The notes below the pieces were generated by a model. It worked only from the letters and a program-made list of their open reading frames with translations, made no database searches and was not told where the DNA came from. A program made the position numbers and the translations under genes. From Alkalicella caledoniensis (GTDB taxonomy: Bacteria; Bacillota; Proteinivoracia; Proteinivoracales; Proteinivoracaceae), in contig NZ_CP058559.1 in the NCBI RefSeq assembly GCF_014467015.1, forward strand, positions 1,674,001 to 1,738,000: a stretch of 64,000 bases of DNA, read 5' to 3'. Positions 31,393-40,160 of the stretch are shown one piece after another (within the stretch, counting starts at the first letter, position 1; every line of letters begins with the position of its first letter).

Positions 31393-34300
31393 TTAAATGT
31401 CATCATCTTCAGATGTAAAAACATCTTCTTCTTTGAATTTAGACTTCTTTACTTTTTTACCTTTAGGCATGTACTCATCATATTCATCGTCGTACTCATC
31501 AAAATCTTCATCCTCGAAGTCTTCATCATCAGCGAAATCCGTTGAGTCACTATCTGGCAAGTCAATTTCTATCTCTTCATCTAGATCTTGATCATCATCT
31601 AAATCTTGGTCTTGATCATCATCAGATTCAATCCCACTATCTTCGCCACCATCTAGTATATCATCGTCAATTGGCTTAGGTATTGTAGCAACTGGTTTTT
31701 TCACGGGTTCTTCTTCTGTACCCTCTAAGTTGACTTCAAGCTCCCTTGGTTCGTCGTCCTCATCACTTTCACGGATTTCAAGTTCTTCTTGGTTCTCAGT
31801 TAAGATCTTAACATCCATCCCTAAACTCTGAAGCTCTTTTATAAGAACTTTAAAGGATTCAGGAACTCCAGGCTCTGGAATGTTCTCGCCTTTTACAATG
31901 GCCTCATAGGTTTTAACACGACCAACAACGTCATCGGACTTAACAGTAAGTATTTCTTGAAGGGTATGGGATGCACCGTATGCTTCAAGGGCCCAAACCT
32001 CCATCTCACCAAATCTTTGACCACCAAACTGTGCTTTACCACCTAGGGGTTGTTGAGTAACAAGGGAGTATGGTCCTGTGGAACGAGCATGAATTTTATC
32101 ATCAACTAAGTGGGCAAGTTTTAACATATACACATAACCTACTGTTACTTCGTTGTCAAATCTATCCCCAGTTCTACCGTCATAAAGTACTGTTTTTCCG
32201 TTTTCAGGTAACCCAGCTTCTTTTAGCATATCAAAAACATCTTGCTCATTTGCACCATCAAAAACTGGTGTTGCCATATGGAATCCTAGTTTTTCAGCTG
32301 CCCAACCTAAATGAGTCTCAAGTACCTGACCTATATTCATCCTTGATGGTACACCAAGTGGATTAAGAACAACTTGAACTGGTGTTCCGTCAGCTAAGTA
32401 TGGCATATCTTCTTCTGGTAGAATTCTGGCTATAACACCTTTGTTACCATGACGCCCTGCCATTTTATCCCCTTCAGAAATTTTGCGCTTTTGAGCGATG
32501 AATACTCTTACAAGTTGGTTAACACCTGGTGGCAATTCGTCACCATCTTCTCTGGTAAATACCTTTACATCTACAATTCTACCAGCTTCACCATGGGGTA
32601 CTCTTAGGGAAGTATCTCTAACTTCTCTAGCCTTCTCACCAAAGATAGCCCGTAGAAGTCTTTCTTCTGCTGTAAGCTCAGTTTCACCTTTTGGAGTAAC
32701 TTTTCCTACTAGGATATCTCCTGGTCTAACTTCAGCACCTATACGAATTATGCCTCTTTCATCAAGGTCCTTAAGTGCGTCTTCACCTACGTTGGGAATC
32801 TCTCTGGTTATTTCCTCAGGCCCAAGTTTTGTATCCCTAGACTCTGCTTCGTATTCCTCAATGTGAATAGATGTAAATACGTCTTCTTTAACTAGCTTTT
32901 CACTTAGTAATATAGCATCCTCATAGTTGTAACCTTCCCACGTCATAAATGCTACTAAAACATTTTTACCTAAAGCTAATTCGCCTTTTTCAGTGGAAGG
33001 ACCATCGGCTAAGACATCACCTTTTTCAACTCTTTCGCCATGGGATACTATTGCCCTTTGATTCATGCACATACCTTGGTTTGATCTTTTAAACTTAGTT
33101 AGATAGTAAGTATCCTTACCATTGTAGGTGCTTTGAGGGAAAATCTCTTTGCTAATTCCATTTATCAATCTATCTTGGTTATCTCCAGGGTTATCACGTT
33201 TAATGGTAATTTCTGTTGCAGTAACTTTTTCAACTACACCAGATTCCATAGCCACGACCACTACTCCTGAGTCTTTTGCAGCTCTATGCTCCATACCTGT
33301 ACCTACAAAAGGAGCTGCAGTGGTTAGAAGGGGAACTGCTTGACGTTGCATGTTCGCACCCATAAGTGCACGGTTAGCATCATCATTTTCCAAGAAAGGA
33401 ATTAAACCCGTAGCCACACTAAATACCTGTTTAGGTGATACGTCCATAAAGTCAACGTTATTAGGTGACTTTGTAAGGATTTCATGTCTATATCTAGTAG
33501 TTACTTTATCTAAGGTAAAATAACCGTTTTCATCTAAAGGAGCATTAGCTTGAGCAACAACGTATTGATCCTCATCATCAGCAGTGAGGTATACAATCTC
33601 ATCTAGAACTCTACCTTCTGCTTTATTTACTTTGCGATAAGGTGTTTCCATAAATCCATACTCGTTTACCCTAGCATAGGTACTAAGTGATCCTATAAGC
33701 CCAATGTTTGGACCCTCAGGTGTTTCAATAGGACACATTCTACCATAATGGGAGTGATGTACGTCACGAACTTCAAAACCGGCTCTATCCCTACTAAGAC
33801 CACCAGGTCCAAGGGCACTTAGTCTTCTTTTGTGGGTTAGTTCTGCCAGTGGGTTGTGCTGATCCATAAACTGAGACAATTGACTGCTACCAAAAAATTC
33901 TTTTATAGCTGCAATAACAGGTCTGATATTGATTAGAGCTTGTGGTGTTATTGAGTCAATATCTTGAATGGTCATACGCTCTCTTACAACTCTTTCCATC
34001 CGAGATAGACCTATCCTGAACTGGTTTTGTAATAACTCACCAACACATCTAAGTCTACGGTTACCTAAGTGGTCTATATCATCTGTATGACCTAAGTCAT
34101 CCATAAGGTTCAATAAATACCCTACGGCGGCTATAATATCTTCCCTAGTTACATGTAGCATGTTCTTAGGTTGTTTCCCATTACTTATAACTGGTACTAG
34201 CTTTCCATCTGCGTTAAATACTTTTATAACTGCAGGAATACCTTCAGTCTCTAAAATGGTATCTAATAATTCTTCTTCTAGCAGTTGACCTGCTTCTGCC

Positions 34301-35199
34301 ACTATCTCACCATCTTCTGTGACAATAGTTTCAGCTAATTTCTTGTTTAGCAATCTCCATTTAGCAGTTAGCTTCTTATTTAGTTTATACCTACCAACAG
34401 GGGCTAAGTCATAACGACGAGCATCAAAAAACAGGGACTCTAGTAGCGACCTAGCATTTTCTAGGTTAGCAGGCTCCCCTGGTCTTAGCCTTTTATAGAC
34501 TTCTAGCACACCTGATTCAAAGTTATCAGTATGATCTTTCTCTAAAGTATTTTTAAGCCTAGCATCGTCACCATAAACATCAAGTATCTCCTGATTTGTG
34601 CCATAGCCTAAAGCCCTTAGTAGTACTGTAGCAGGAAGTTTCCTTGTCCTATCTACCCTTACATATAATATGTCGTTACTGTCTGTTTCAAACTCCAACC
34701 ACGCTCCACGGTTTGGAATAATGGTTCCGAAAAATAAGTCCTTACCTGCTGTATCCTTTTGAGTGTTAAAGTACACACCAGGTGATCTTACTAGCTGACT
34801 TACTATAACTCTTTCTGCACCGTTAACGATAAATGTACCGTTTGCTGTCATGAGTGGGAAATCACCCATAAATACTTCCTGTTCCTTAACTTCTCCAGTT
34901 TCTTGGTTAATTAACCTTACTTGTACTCTTAATGGTGCGGAATATGTAGTATCCCTCTCCTTACACTCATCAACAGAATACTTCGGTTTTCCTAGTTGAT
35001 ATCCAATGAATTCTAAAACTAGGTTCCCTGTAAAGTCCTTAATTGGGGAGATATCCTTAAACATTTCATTTAGCCCAACTTCTAAAAACCAATCGTATGA
35101 GCTTTTTTGGATTTCAATCAGGTCAGGAAAATCAATGATTTCGTGAATCTTAGAAAAGGATTGCCTAACCCTTTTTCCAACTTTTACGGGTTTTACCAT
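31393..35199 (-). CDS. rpoB: DNA-directed RNA polymerase subunit beta with long acidic C-terminal tail
   Basis: Beta subunit, about 1268 aa from ATG 35199 ([19 protein letters not shown]). The rifampicin region [31 protein letters not shown] has the sensitive-type residues, and the C-terminal [20 protein letters not shown] clamp region is normal. Beyond the usual end near [15 protein letters not shown] there are about 130 further residues, extremely rich in Asp and Glu, closing with a basic patch ([13 protein letters not shown]) and EDDDI. Acidic RpoB tails occur in some Firmicutes but this one is long. An in-frame GTG four codons upstream is an alternative start. Confidence 0.97.
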   Translation of the reverse strand: MVKPVKVGKRVRQSFSKIHEIIDFPDLIEIQKSSYDWFLEVGLNEMFKDISPIKDFTGNLVLEFIGYQLGKPKYSVDECKERDTTYSAPLRVQVRLINQETGEVKEQEVFMGDFPLMTANGTFIVNGAERVIVSQLVRSPGVYFNTQKDTAGKDLFFGTIIPNRGAWLEFETDSNDILYVRVDRTRKLPATVLLRALGYGTNQEILDVYGDDARLKNTLEKDHTDNFESGVLEVYKRLRPGEPANLENARSLLESLFFDARRYDLAPVGRYKLNKKLTAKWRLLNKKLAETIVTEDGEIVAEAGQLLEEELLDTILETEGIPAVIKVFNADGKLVPVISNGKQPKNMLHVTREDIIAAVGYLLNLMDDLGHTDDIDHLGNRRLRCVGELLQNQFRIGLSRMERVVRERMTIQDIDSITPQALINIRPVIAAIKEFFGSSQLSQFMDQHNPLAELTHKRRLSALGPGGLSRDRAGFEVRDVHHSHYGRMCPIETPEGPNIGLIGSLSTYARVNEYGFMETPYRKVNKAEGRVLDEIVYLTADDEDQYVVAQANAPLDENGYFTLDKVTTRYRHEILTKSPNNVDFMDVSPKQVFSVATGLIPFLENDDANRALMGANMQRQAVPLLTTAAPFVGTGMEHRAAKDSGVVVVAMESGVVEKVTATEITIKRDNPGDNQDRLINGISKEIFPQSTYNGKDTYYLTKFKRSNQGMCMNQRAIVSHGERVEKGDVLADGPSTEKGELALGKNVLVAFMTWEGYNYEDAILLSEKLVKEDVFTSIHIEEYEAESRDTKLGPEEITREIPNVGEDALKDLDERGIIRIGAEVRPGDILVGKVTPKGETELTAEERLLRAIFGEKAREVRDTSLRVPHGEAGRIVDVKVFTREDGDELPPGVNQLVRVFIAQKRKISEGDKMAGRHGNKGVIARILPEEDMPYLADGTPVQVVLNPLGVPSRMNIGQVLETHLGWAAEKLGFHMATPVFDGANEQDVFDMLKEAGLPENGKTVLYDGRTGDRFDNEVTVGYVYMLKLAHLVDDKIHARSTGPYSLVTQQPLGGKAQFGGQRFGEMEVWALEAYGASHTLQEILTVKSDDVVGRVKTYEAIVKGENIPEPGVPESFKVLIKELQSLGMDVKILTENQEELEIRESDEDDEPRELEVNLEGTEEEPVKKPVATIPKPIDDDILDGGEDSGIESDDDQDQDLDDDQDLDEEIEIDLPDSDSTDFADDEDFEDEDFDEYDDEYDEYMPKGKKVKKSKFKEEDVFTSEDDDI

Positions 35200-35260
35200 C
35201 TGCCTCTTCACCCCTTATAAATGTTGTAAACAACTTATTATTGTAATTTTTCCTTCATCT

Positions 35261-35326
35261 GGTGTAATATTCCCTATATATAGTATTTTTATTCGATATA
35301 CTGGTAATAAAGGGAAAATCTACACC
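35261..35326 (-). promoter_or_regulatory. 5'-terminal hairpin in the rpoB leader
   Basis: The outer arms GGTGTA (35261-35266) and TACACC (35321-35326) are complementary and continue inward with ATATTCCC/GGGAAAAT and a TAGTAT/ATACTG apex. It would occupy the first 70 nt of the transcript from the promoter at 35341-35369, well ahead of the rpoB start. It has no T run, so it is not a simple terminator. Confidence 0.5.
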
Positions 35327-35340
35327 ATTAGCAATTTACA

Positions 35341-35369
35341 ATACTATCACAAAATATTTTCATTGTCAA
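35341..35369 (-). promoter_or_regulatory. Promoter of rpoB-rpoC
   Basis: On the minus strand TTGACA (35364-35369) and TAGTAT (35341-35346) are 17 bp apart. It lies in a 345-nt gap between rplL and rpoB, downstream of the rplL terminator, so rpoBC appears to be transcribed separately from rplJL. Nothing else coding is seen in this gap. Confidence 0.6.
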
Positions 35370-35503
35370 GTTATTGTTCTAAAAAATAAAATACTAAACT
35401 GTTTTCATATGGTAGTTATGATTACTCCTTTGAACAGGTTTACTTTATCGTCTAAAAAATCGAAACGTCTAATTTAGAATAATAATATACCAGTAATACA
35501 GAA

Positions 35504-35529
35504 AAAGCGCCCTGGTATAAGGGCGCTTT
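35504..35529 (-). terminator. Rho-independent terminator after rplL
   Basis: Stem AAAGCGCCC (35504-35512) pairs with GGGCGCTTT (35521-35529), followed on the minus strand by TTTTTC. It starts 16 nt after the rplL stop and separates rplJL from rpoBC. Confidence 0.85.
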
Positions 35530-35544
35530 GTTCTTAAATGATAA

Positions 35545-35919
35545 TTACTTAACTTCAGCAGTACCGCCAGCTTCAGTAATTTTAGCTTTAATAGCTTCAG
35601 CATCTTCTTTAGATACTTTTTCTTTAATTGGTTTTGGAGCTCCGTCTACAACTTCTTTAGCTTCTTTTAAGCCAAGGCCAGTAATTTCACGTACAGCTTT
35701 GATAACTTGTACTTTTTTGTCTCCACCAGAAGTTAAAATTACATCGAATTCAGTTTGCTCTTCAGCAGCAGCTGGGCCACCAGCAGCAGGAGCAGCAGCC
35801 ATTGCTACAGGAGCAGCAGCAGATACACCAAACTCTTCTTCACAAGCTTTTACTAACTCTGATAATTCTAATACTGTTAAACCTTTAATTGTCTCTAAAA
35901 TTTCTTGAACTTTTGACAT
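35545..35919 (-). CDS. rplL: 50S ribosomal protein L7/L12 (bL12)
   Basis: Stalk protein that recruits translational GTPases. 124 aa with the N-terminal dimer domain ([20 protein letters not shown]), an Ala/Gly/Pro hinge ([20 protein letters not shown]) and the C-terminal domain ending [20 protein letters not shown] onward. Ends in a strong terminator. Confidence 0.97.
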   Translation of the reverse strand: MSKVQEILETIKGLTVLELSELVKACEEEFGVSAAAPVAMAAAPAAGGPAAAEEQTEFDVILTSGGDKKVQVIKAVREITGLGLKEAKEVVDGAPKPIKEKVSKEDAEAIKAKITEAGGTAEVK

Positions 35920-36010
35920 TTATTGCACCTCCGAAATTTTTCATACTACTTTCTAGTAGTTATTTTTTTATTTTAATAGAGCTTAGGCTTATTTCCTAAT
36001 CCTCTAAATT

Positions 36011-36535
36011 TTAAGCTTCCTCTTGTTGCTTTCTAATAGCTTCAAGAACATAAGCTAAGTTTCTTAAATTGCCTTGCATAACATTTACGAAACCTGTAAC
36101 TGGAGCTTGGATTCCAGCAAGAGCTTGTGCAAGTAGCACCTCTCTTGAAGGTAGATCAGCTAGAGCTTTAACGCCAGCAAAATCAATAACTTTTCCTTCA
36201 ACGATACCAGCCTTAATTTCTAGTTCCTTGTTATCTTTAGCAAAATCACTAAGGATTTTTGCAGCTGCAACTGGATCATTATAACCAAATGCTACTGCTG
36301 TAGGTCCTTGTAGGTGTTCAGATAATGTAGATAGTTCACTATCTTCTATAGCCAATTTCGCTAAAGTGTTTTTGATAACTTTATATTCAACGCCAGCTTC
36401 TCTAAGCTTTGCACGAAGTTTAGTTACCCTTGCAACATCTAATCCTCTGTAGTCTGTAATTACTGCACCTTGCACCGAACTAAATTTTTCTTTAAGTTCC
36501 GCAACAACGAGAGCTTTTTCTTCACGTGCCCCCAT
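36011..36535 (-). CDS. rplJ: 50S ribosomal protein L10 (uL10)
   Basis: Stalk base protein that anchors L12 dimers. 174 aa, MGAREEKALVVAELKEKFSS, with AVITDYRGLDVARVTKLRAK and the C-terminal helix for L12 binding (VLEAIRKQQEEA). Controlled by its own promoter, an L10 leader and a terminator-type attenuator upstream. Confidence 0.97.
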   Translation of the reverse strand: MGAREEKALVVAELKEKFSSVQGAVITDYRGLDVARVTKLRAKLREAGVEYKVIKNTLAKLAIEDSELSTLSEHLQGPTAVAFGYNDPVAAAKILSDFAKDNKELEIKAGIVEGKVIDFAGVKALADLPSREVLLAQALAGIQAPVTGFVNVMQGNLRNLAYVLEAIRKQQEEA

Positions 36536-36570
36536 ATTGCCACCTCCTTCATAAGTGGGGTATTACAACC

Positions 36571-36603
36571 AAAAAGTGCCCTTTCCGAAGTCAGAAAGGG
36601 CAC
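36571..36603 (-). terminator. Attenuator terminator in the rplJ leader
   Basis: Stem GTGCCCTTTC (36576-36585) pairs with GAAAGGGCAC (36594-36603), followed on the minus strand by TTTTT. It is between the L10-leader aptamer and the rplJ start, and so could set the level of rplJL transcription. Confidence 0.8.
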
Positions 36604-36698
36604 ATATAGTCAAATACGTTTACCTTTCAACCTCGGCAGGATATTAAGCCTTAAAGGCACCTACTGTCTTAAGTTGAATCATATTTAATTTCAACAAC
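36604..36698 (-). ncRNA. L10 ribosomal protein leader
   Basis: The minus-strand leader contains AGACAGTAGGTGCC, then GGCTTAATATCCTGCCGAGG. This is the recognised core of the L10(L12)4-binding leader of Gram-positive rplJL operons, followed by the attenuator hairpin. Binding of the L10-L12 complex is the established control mechanism for this class. Confidence 0.85.
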
Positions 36699-36705
36699 AT
36701 GATAA

Positions 36706-36734
36706 ATTATATATGATTCAAAATCAGTTGTCAA
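36706..36734 (-). promoter_or_regulatory. Promoter of rplJ-rplL
   Basis: A perfect consensus TTGACA (minus strand, 36729-36734) and TATAAT (36706-36711) with a 17-bp spacer. It starts about 30 nt after the rplA stop and gives a leader of about 165 nt. Confidence 0.85.
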
Positions 36735-36763
36735 CTTAAAACATCTGATTTTCTATTTCCAAA

Positions 36764-37471
36764 TTATTCTTTATCTAAAGTAGCTGCTTTTTGAGTGTTT
36801 AGTTTAACACCAGGACCCATAGTTGAAGATACAGCTATTGATTTTAGATAAGTTCCTTTTGCTGCAGCAGGCTTAGCTTTAATTAGAGTTTCTAATAAAG
36901 TATTGAAGTTATCCCTAAGTTTTTCAACTCCAAAGGAAACTTTTCCGATTGGCGCATGAATAATACCAACTTTATCTACTCTGTACTCAATTTTACCTGC
37001 TTTAATTTCCTGGATAGCTCTAGCTACGTCCATGGTTACAGTGCCGGTTTTAGGGTTAGGCATAAGACCTTTAGGTCCAAGTACTCTACCTAATTTACCT
37101 ACAACACCCATCATATCAGGAGTTGCAACTGCAACATCGAAGTCCATCCACCCTTGTTGGATCTTAGCAGCTAGGTCATCAGCACCTACAAATTCAGCTC
37201 CTGCTTCTTCTGCTTCTTTAGCTTTTTCACCTTTTGCAAATACTGCAACTTTTACTGATTTACCAGTACCGTGTGGTAATACAACAGCACCTCTAATTTG
37301 TTGGTCAGCATGTTTAGGGTTTACACCTAGCTTAATTGCAGCTTCTACAGTTTCATCAAATTTAGCTGAAGCCATTTTAGTCACTAAATCTAGCGCTTCA
37401 GTAGTTGAGTAAAGCTCATCTCTGTTGAAAGTTTTGCTAGCTTCTAAAAATCTTTTACCTTTTTTAGCCAT
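36764..37471 (-). CDS. rplA: 50S ribosomal protein L1 (uL1)
   Basis: L1-stalk protein that helps E-site tRNA release and, in many bacteria, represses rplKA by binding its mRNA. 235 aa, [20 protein letters not shown], with the [20 protein letters not shown] loop typical of L1. No terminator after it before the rplJ promoter. Confidence 0.97.
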   Translation of the reverse strand: MAKKGKRFLEASKTFNRDELYSTTEALDLVTKMASAKFDETVEAAIKLGVNPKHADQQIRGAVVLPHGTGKSVKVAVFAKGEKAKEAEEAGAEFVGADDLAAKIQQGWMDFDVAVATPDMMGVVGKLGRVLGPKGLMPNPKTGTVTMDVARAIQEIKAGKIEYRVDKVGIIHAPIGKVSFGVEKLRDNFNTLLETLIKAKPAAAKGTYLKSIAVSSTMGPGVKLNTQKAATLDKE

Positions 37472-37534
37472 TTCTTATTCCTCCTTGTGGTATTAGCGGA
37501 ATTAACCTCCCACTTATTTAAAAAAAAAATAAAA

Positions 37535-37960
37535 TTATTCTTCGATGGTTATACCCATGCTGCGAGCAGTACCTTCGATCATCCTCATAGCAGCTTCTAC
37601 ACTTGCAGCGTTTAAGTCTACCATTTTTAATTCTGCTATTTCTTTAACTTTATCTCTGTTTACTTTAGCAACCTTTACCTTGTTAGGTTCCCCTGAAGCT
37701 CTCTCTATACCAGCAGCTTTTTTAAGTAGTACAGCAGCTGGTGGGGTTTTGGTTACAAAGGTAAATGAGCGGTCTTCAAAAACTGTAATTTCAACTGGAA
37801 TGATCAATCCTGCTTGACTAGCAGTCTTTTCGTTAAAGTCTTTACAGAACGCCATTATATTTAGACCTGCTTGACCTAAAGCCGGACCTACAGGTGGTGC
37901 AGGTGTTGCTTTACCAGCAGCTATTTGCAGTTTAATTAACTTTATTACCTTTTTAGCCAT
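37535..37960 (-). CDS. rplK: 50S ribosomal protein L11 (uL11)
   Basis: Binds the GTPase-associated 23S region; needed for RelA-type sensing. 141 aa, [20 protein letters not shown], with [20 protein letters not shown] and the thiostrepton-region prolines. ATG at 37960 follows AGGAGGTGGAACGT; the in-frame GTG-type start 14 codons upstream is rejected on length and spacing. Confidence 0.97.
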   Translation of the reverse strand: MAKKVIKLIKLQIAAGKATPAPPVGPALGQAGLNIMAFCKDFNEKTASQAGLIIPVEITVFEDRSFTFVTKTPPAAVLLKKAAGIERASGEPNKVKVAKVNRDKVKEIAELKMVDLNAASVEAAMRMIEGTARSMGITIEE

Positions 37961-38014
37961 ACGTTCCACCTCCTTATATGTTAATGTGGTTTTGACGGGC
38001 AAAACCCTCCCACT

Positions 38015-38070
38015 TTTAGGTGCTTTAACACCTAAAGATATATATATTAGGTTATTAAATTATAACCTAA
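38015..38070 (-). promoter_or_regulatory. Two hairpins in the nusG-rplK gap
   Basis: Stems TTTAGGTG/CACCTAAA (38015-38022 with 38029-38036) and TTAGGTTA/TAACCTAA (38047-38054 with 38063-38070) lie between the nusG stop and rplK. Neither has a T run. The two stems share the AGGT half, so they may compete. A leader role for L1 or L11 feedback is inferred from position only. Confidence 0.4.
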
Positions 38071-38072
38071 AA

Positions 38073-38597
38073 TTATAACTTCTCAACCTGAGTGAATTCT
38101 AAATCCATTGGTGTTTCTCTACCAAACATGGACACTAAAACTTTTAACCTTTGTTTGTCCGCATTTATCTCTTCGATAACACCAGAAAAATCTGCAAAAG
38201 GACCTGAAATAACCTTAATATGTTGGCCTACTACGAAGTCAACTTTAATTTTAGGTTCTTCAACACCCATTTTCTTCATAATGTGCCTTACTTCACCCTC
38301 TTCTAAGGGAATAGGTTTTGTTCCTGAACCTACAAAGCCTGTTACCCCTGGGGTGTTTCTTACAACGTACCATGAATCATCACTCATCAACATTTCCACT
38401 AAAACATAGCCAGGAAAAACCTTCTTAAGAGAAGTCTTCTTTTTCCCCGCTTTAGTCTCGGTCTCTTCTTCCATGGGAACTAATACAGAAAATATCTTAT
38501 CCTGCATCTCCATAGATTCAACCCTTTTTTCCAAGTTCGCTTTTACTTTATTTTCATACCCAGAATAGGTATGAACAACATACCATTTTTTCTCCAT
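38073..38597 (-). CDS. nusG: Transcription termination/antitermination factor NusG
   Basis: NusG N-terminal domain (MEKKWYVVHTYSGYENKVKA) binds RNA polymerase; the C-terminal KOW domain (IKVISGPFADFSGVIEEINA) binds S10 or Rho. 174 aa, normal. The nearest strong purine-rich site GGGGGGAGGG is about 26 nt upstream of the ATG, with a small hairpin between, an unusual initiation region. Confidence 0.96.
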   Translation of the reverse strand: MEKKWYVVHTYSGYENKVKANLEKRVESMEMQDKIFSVLVPMEEETETKAGKKKTSLKKVFPGYVLVEMLMSDDSWYVVRNTPGVTGFVGSGTKPIPLEEGEVRHIMKKMGVEEPKIKVDFVVGQHIKVISGPFADFSGVIEEINADKQRLKVLVSMFGRETPMDLEFTQVEKL

Positions 38598-38638
38598 CAG
38601 TTCGGGGCTAAACTTTGTTTAGACCCTCCCCCCTTTGA

Positions 38639-38827
38639 TTAAAGTATAAGGTTCAAGATTCCTGTGAATCCTTGGTCAATAACAAATATAAGTGTCGCAA
38701 TGAATACCACCGCTACAATTACTAACGTTGTATAAGATGTTAGTTCTTTTTTGTTCGGCCATTGAACCTTTTTTAACTCGTTTTTAACTTCTTTAAAGAA
38801 CTTTTTTACTCTTTGAAAGAATCCCAT
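38639..38827 (-). CDS. secE: Preprotein translocase subunit SecE
   Basis: Single-span Sec subunit that clamps SecY. 62 aa from ATG 38827 (MGFFQRVKKFFKEVKNELKK). Contains the amphipathic helix VQWPNKKELTSYTTLVIVAV and one membrane segment. An in-frame GTG three codons earlier overlaps the binding site. Confidence 0.93.
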   Translation of the reverse strand: MGFFQRVKKFFKEVKNELKKVQWPNKKELTSYTTLVIVAVVFIATLIFVIDQGFTGILNLIL

Positions 38828-38874
38828 TTTTTCCACTTCCTATCCTTTGAGAATTTTAAAATGGGCCGCGATTA

Positions 38875-39024
38875 TTACTTAGTCTCTTTGTGTATAGTAT
38901 GTGTTTTGCAGAAACGGCAGTACTTCTTAAGCTCTATACGATCTGGATGAGTCTTTTTGTTCTTAGTATTTGTATAGTTCCTTTGTTTACATTCTGTACA
39001 TGCCATAGTAATAATAACCCTCAT
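38875..39024 (-). CDS. rpmG: 50S ribosomal protein L33 (bL33)
   Basis: Small 49-aa 50S protein. Translation starts [20 protein letters not shown], then [20 protein letters not shown]. The two CxxC pairs (C9/C12, C36/C39) make it the zinc form. ATG at 39024 follows GGAGG at 10 nt; the internal ATG at 39006 gives a shorter product that lacks the usual MRV start. First gene of the rpmG-secE-nusG-rplK-rplA unit. Confidence 0.92.
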   Translation of the reverse strand: MRVIITMACTECKQRNYTNTKNKKTHPDRIELKKYCRFCKTHTIHKETK

Positions 39025-39126
39025 CTATTTTGCACCTCCTAGAATTGACATTGTAATAAAGGTAACTGAATAAATATATATTAAGTTGAGATAAGTTCAG
39101 ATAACCTTCTACACCGTACCTAATAA

Positions 39127-39155
39127 AATCTATCATAGTTTAAACTCAATGTCAA
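39127..39155 (-). promoter_or_regulatory. Promoter of rpmG-secE-nusG-rplKA
   Basis: TTGACA (minus strand, 39150-39155) and TAGATT (39127-39132) with a 17-bp spacer, about 100 nt before rpmG. The -35 is consensus; the -10 is weak. It is the only candidate between the minisatellite arrays and rpmG. Confidence 0.5.
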
Positions 39156-39258
39156 TACTTGTACTACTTTGCTATGCTATTGCAATTAAGTGTATTTTTT
39201 ATTATCCACAATTTCATATGTATTATGCCACAATTTGAACTAAAAATCCAGGCTTTCT

Positions 39259-39418
39259 GGGTTTTGAATGTTAGTTTTGTGGGGCACATAGGGTTTTGAG
39301 TGTTAGTTTTGTGGGGCACATAGGGTTTTGAGTGTTAGTTTTGTGGGTCACATAGGGTTTTGAGTGTTAGTTTTGTGGGTCACATAGGGTTTTGAGTGTT
39401 AGTTTTGTGGGTCACATG
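39259..39418. repeat. Tandem array: 5 copies of a 32-bp unit
   Basis: Five head-to-tail copies, each 32 bp, at 39259, 39291, 39323, 39355 and 39387. The unit begins GGGTTTTGAGTGTTAGTTTT and ends GTGGGTCACATA. Copies 1 and 2 have GGGGCACATA; copies 3-5 have GGGTCACATA, so the array shows homogenised sub-blocks. There is no ORF. It lies 9 bp before the 29-bp array and is unrelated to it in sequence. Confidence 0.97.
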
Positions 39419-39427
39419 TTATTTACT

Positions 39428-40123
39428 ATGTCTAGTCACCTTGGCAGTATAAAACCATGTCTACTCACCTTGACAGTATAAAACCATGTCTAATCACCTT
39501 GACAGTATAAAACCATGTCTAATCATCTTGACAGCATAAAACTATGTCTAGTCATCTTGACAGTATAAAACCATGTCTATTCATCTTGACAGCATAAAAC
39601 TATGTCTAGTCATCTTGACAGCATAAAACTATGTCTACTCACCTTGACAGTATAAAACCATGTCTAATCACCTTGACAGTATAAAACCATGTCTAGTCAC
39701 CTTGGCAGTATAAAACCATGTCTAATCACCTTGACAGTATAAAACCATGTCTAATCACCTTGACAGTATAAAACCATGTCTAATCATCTTGACAGCATAA
39801 AACTATGTCTAGTCATCTTGACAGTATAAAACCATGTCTATTCATCTTGACAGCATAAAACTATGTCTAGTCATCTTGACAGCATAAAACTATGTCTACT
39901 CACCTTGACAGTATAAAACCATGTCTAATCACCTTGACAGTATAAAACCATGTCTAATCACCTTGACAGTATAAAACCATGTCTATTCATCTTGACAGCA
40001 TAAAACTATGTCTAGTCATCTTGACAGCATAAAACCATGTCTAGCCGTCTTGGCAGTATAATACTATGTCTAGTCACCTTCACAGTATAAAACCATGTCT
40101 AGCCGTCTTGACAACATAACCTT
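39428..40123. repeat. Tandem array: 24 copies of a 29-bp unit with 261-bp higher-order repeat
   Basis: Twenty-four exact-length 29-bp units from 39428 to 40123. Consensus begins ATGTCTAATCACCTTGACAG and ends TATAAAACC. Variation is concentrated at position 8, the C/T at position 12, A/G in TTGACA/TTGGCA and T/C in TATAAA/CATAAA. Units 1-9 and 10-18 have the same variant order except one base (unit 2 versus 11), so a nine-unit block of 261 bp was duplicated. The last three units are degenerate. Each unit has a GACA-N11-TGTC dyad. There are no spacers, so it is not CRISPR. Confidence 0.97.
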
Positions 40124-40128
40124 TATGC

Positions 40129-40160
40129 AACAAAAAAGCAGCCTGAGCTGCTTTTTTGTT
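40129..40160 (-). terminator. Rho-independent terminator of tuf copy 2
   Basis: Stem AACAAAAAAGCAGC (40129-40142) pairs with 40147-40160 around CTGA. The tuf stop codon (40159-40161) overlaps its base and a T run follows on the minus strand. Confidence 0.9.

Noticed and set aside
35944-35962. ACTACT/AGTAGT hairpin between rplJ and rplL as a terminator
   Set aside because: The T run is on the plus strand only, so it would not stop the minus-strand transcript; it may only stabilise mRNA.
39428-40123. CRISPR array
   Set aside because: Unit length (29 bp) looks CRISPR-like, but the units are directly joined with no spacers, and no cas genes are in the window.
39428-40123. Repetitive protein-coding region
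   Set aside because: The 29-bp period shifts frame at every unit and each frame meets stops within about 20 codons; there is no ribosome-binding site.
39428-40123. Tandem promoters
   Set aside because: Each unit has TTGACA and TATAAA, but the spacing is 1 bp within a unit or about 30 bp to the next, not 16-18 bp.
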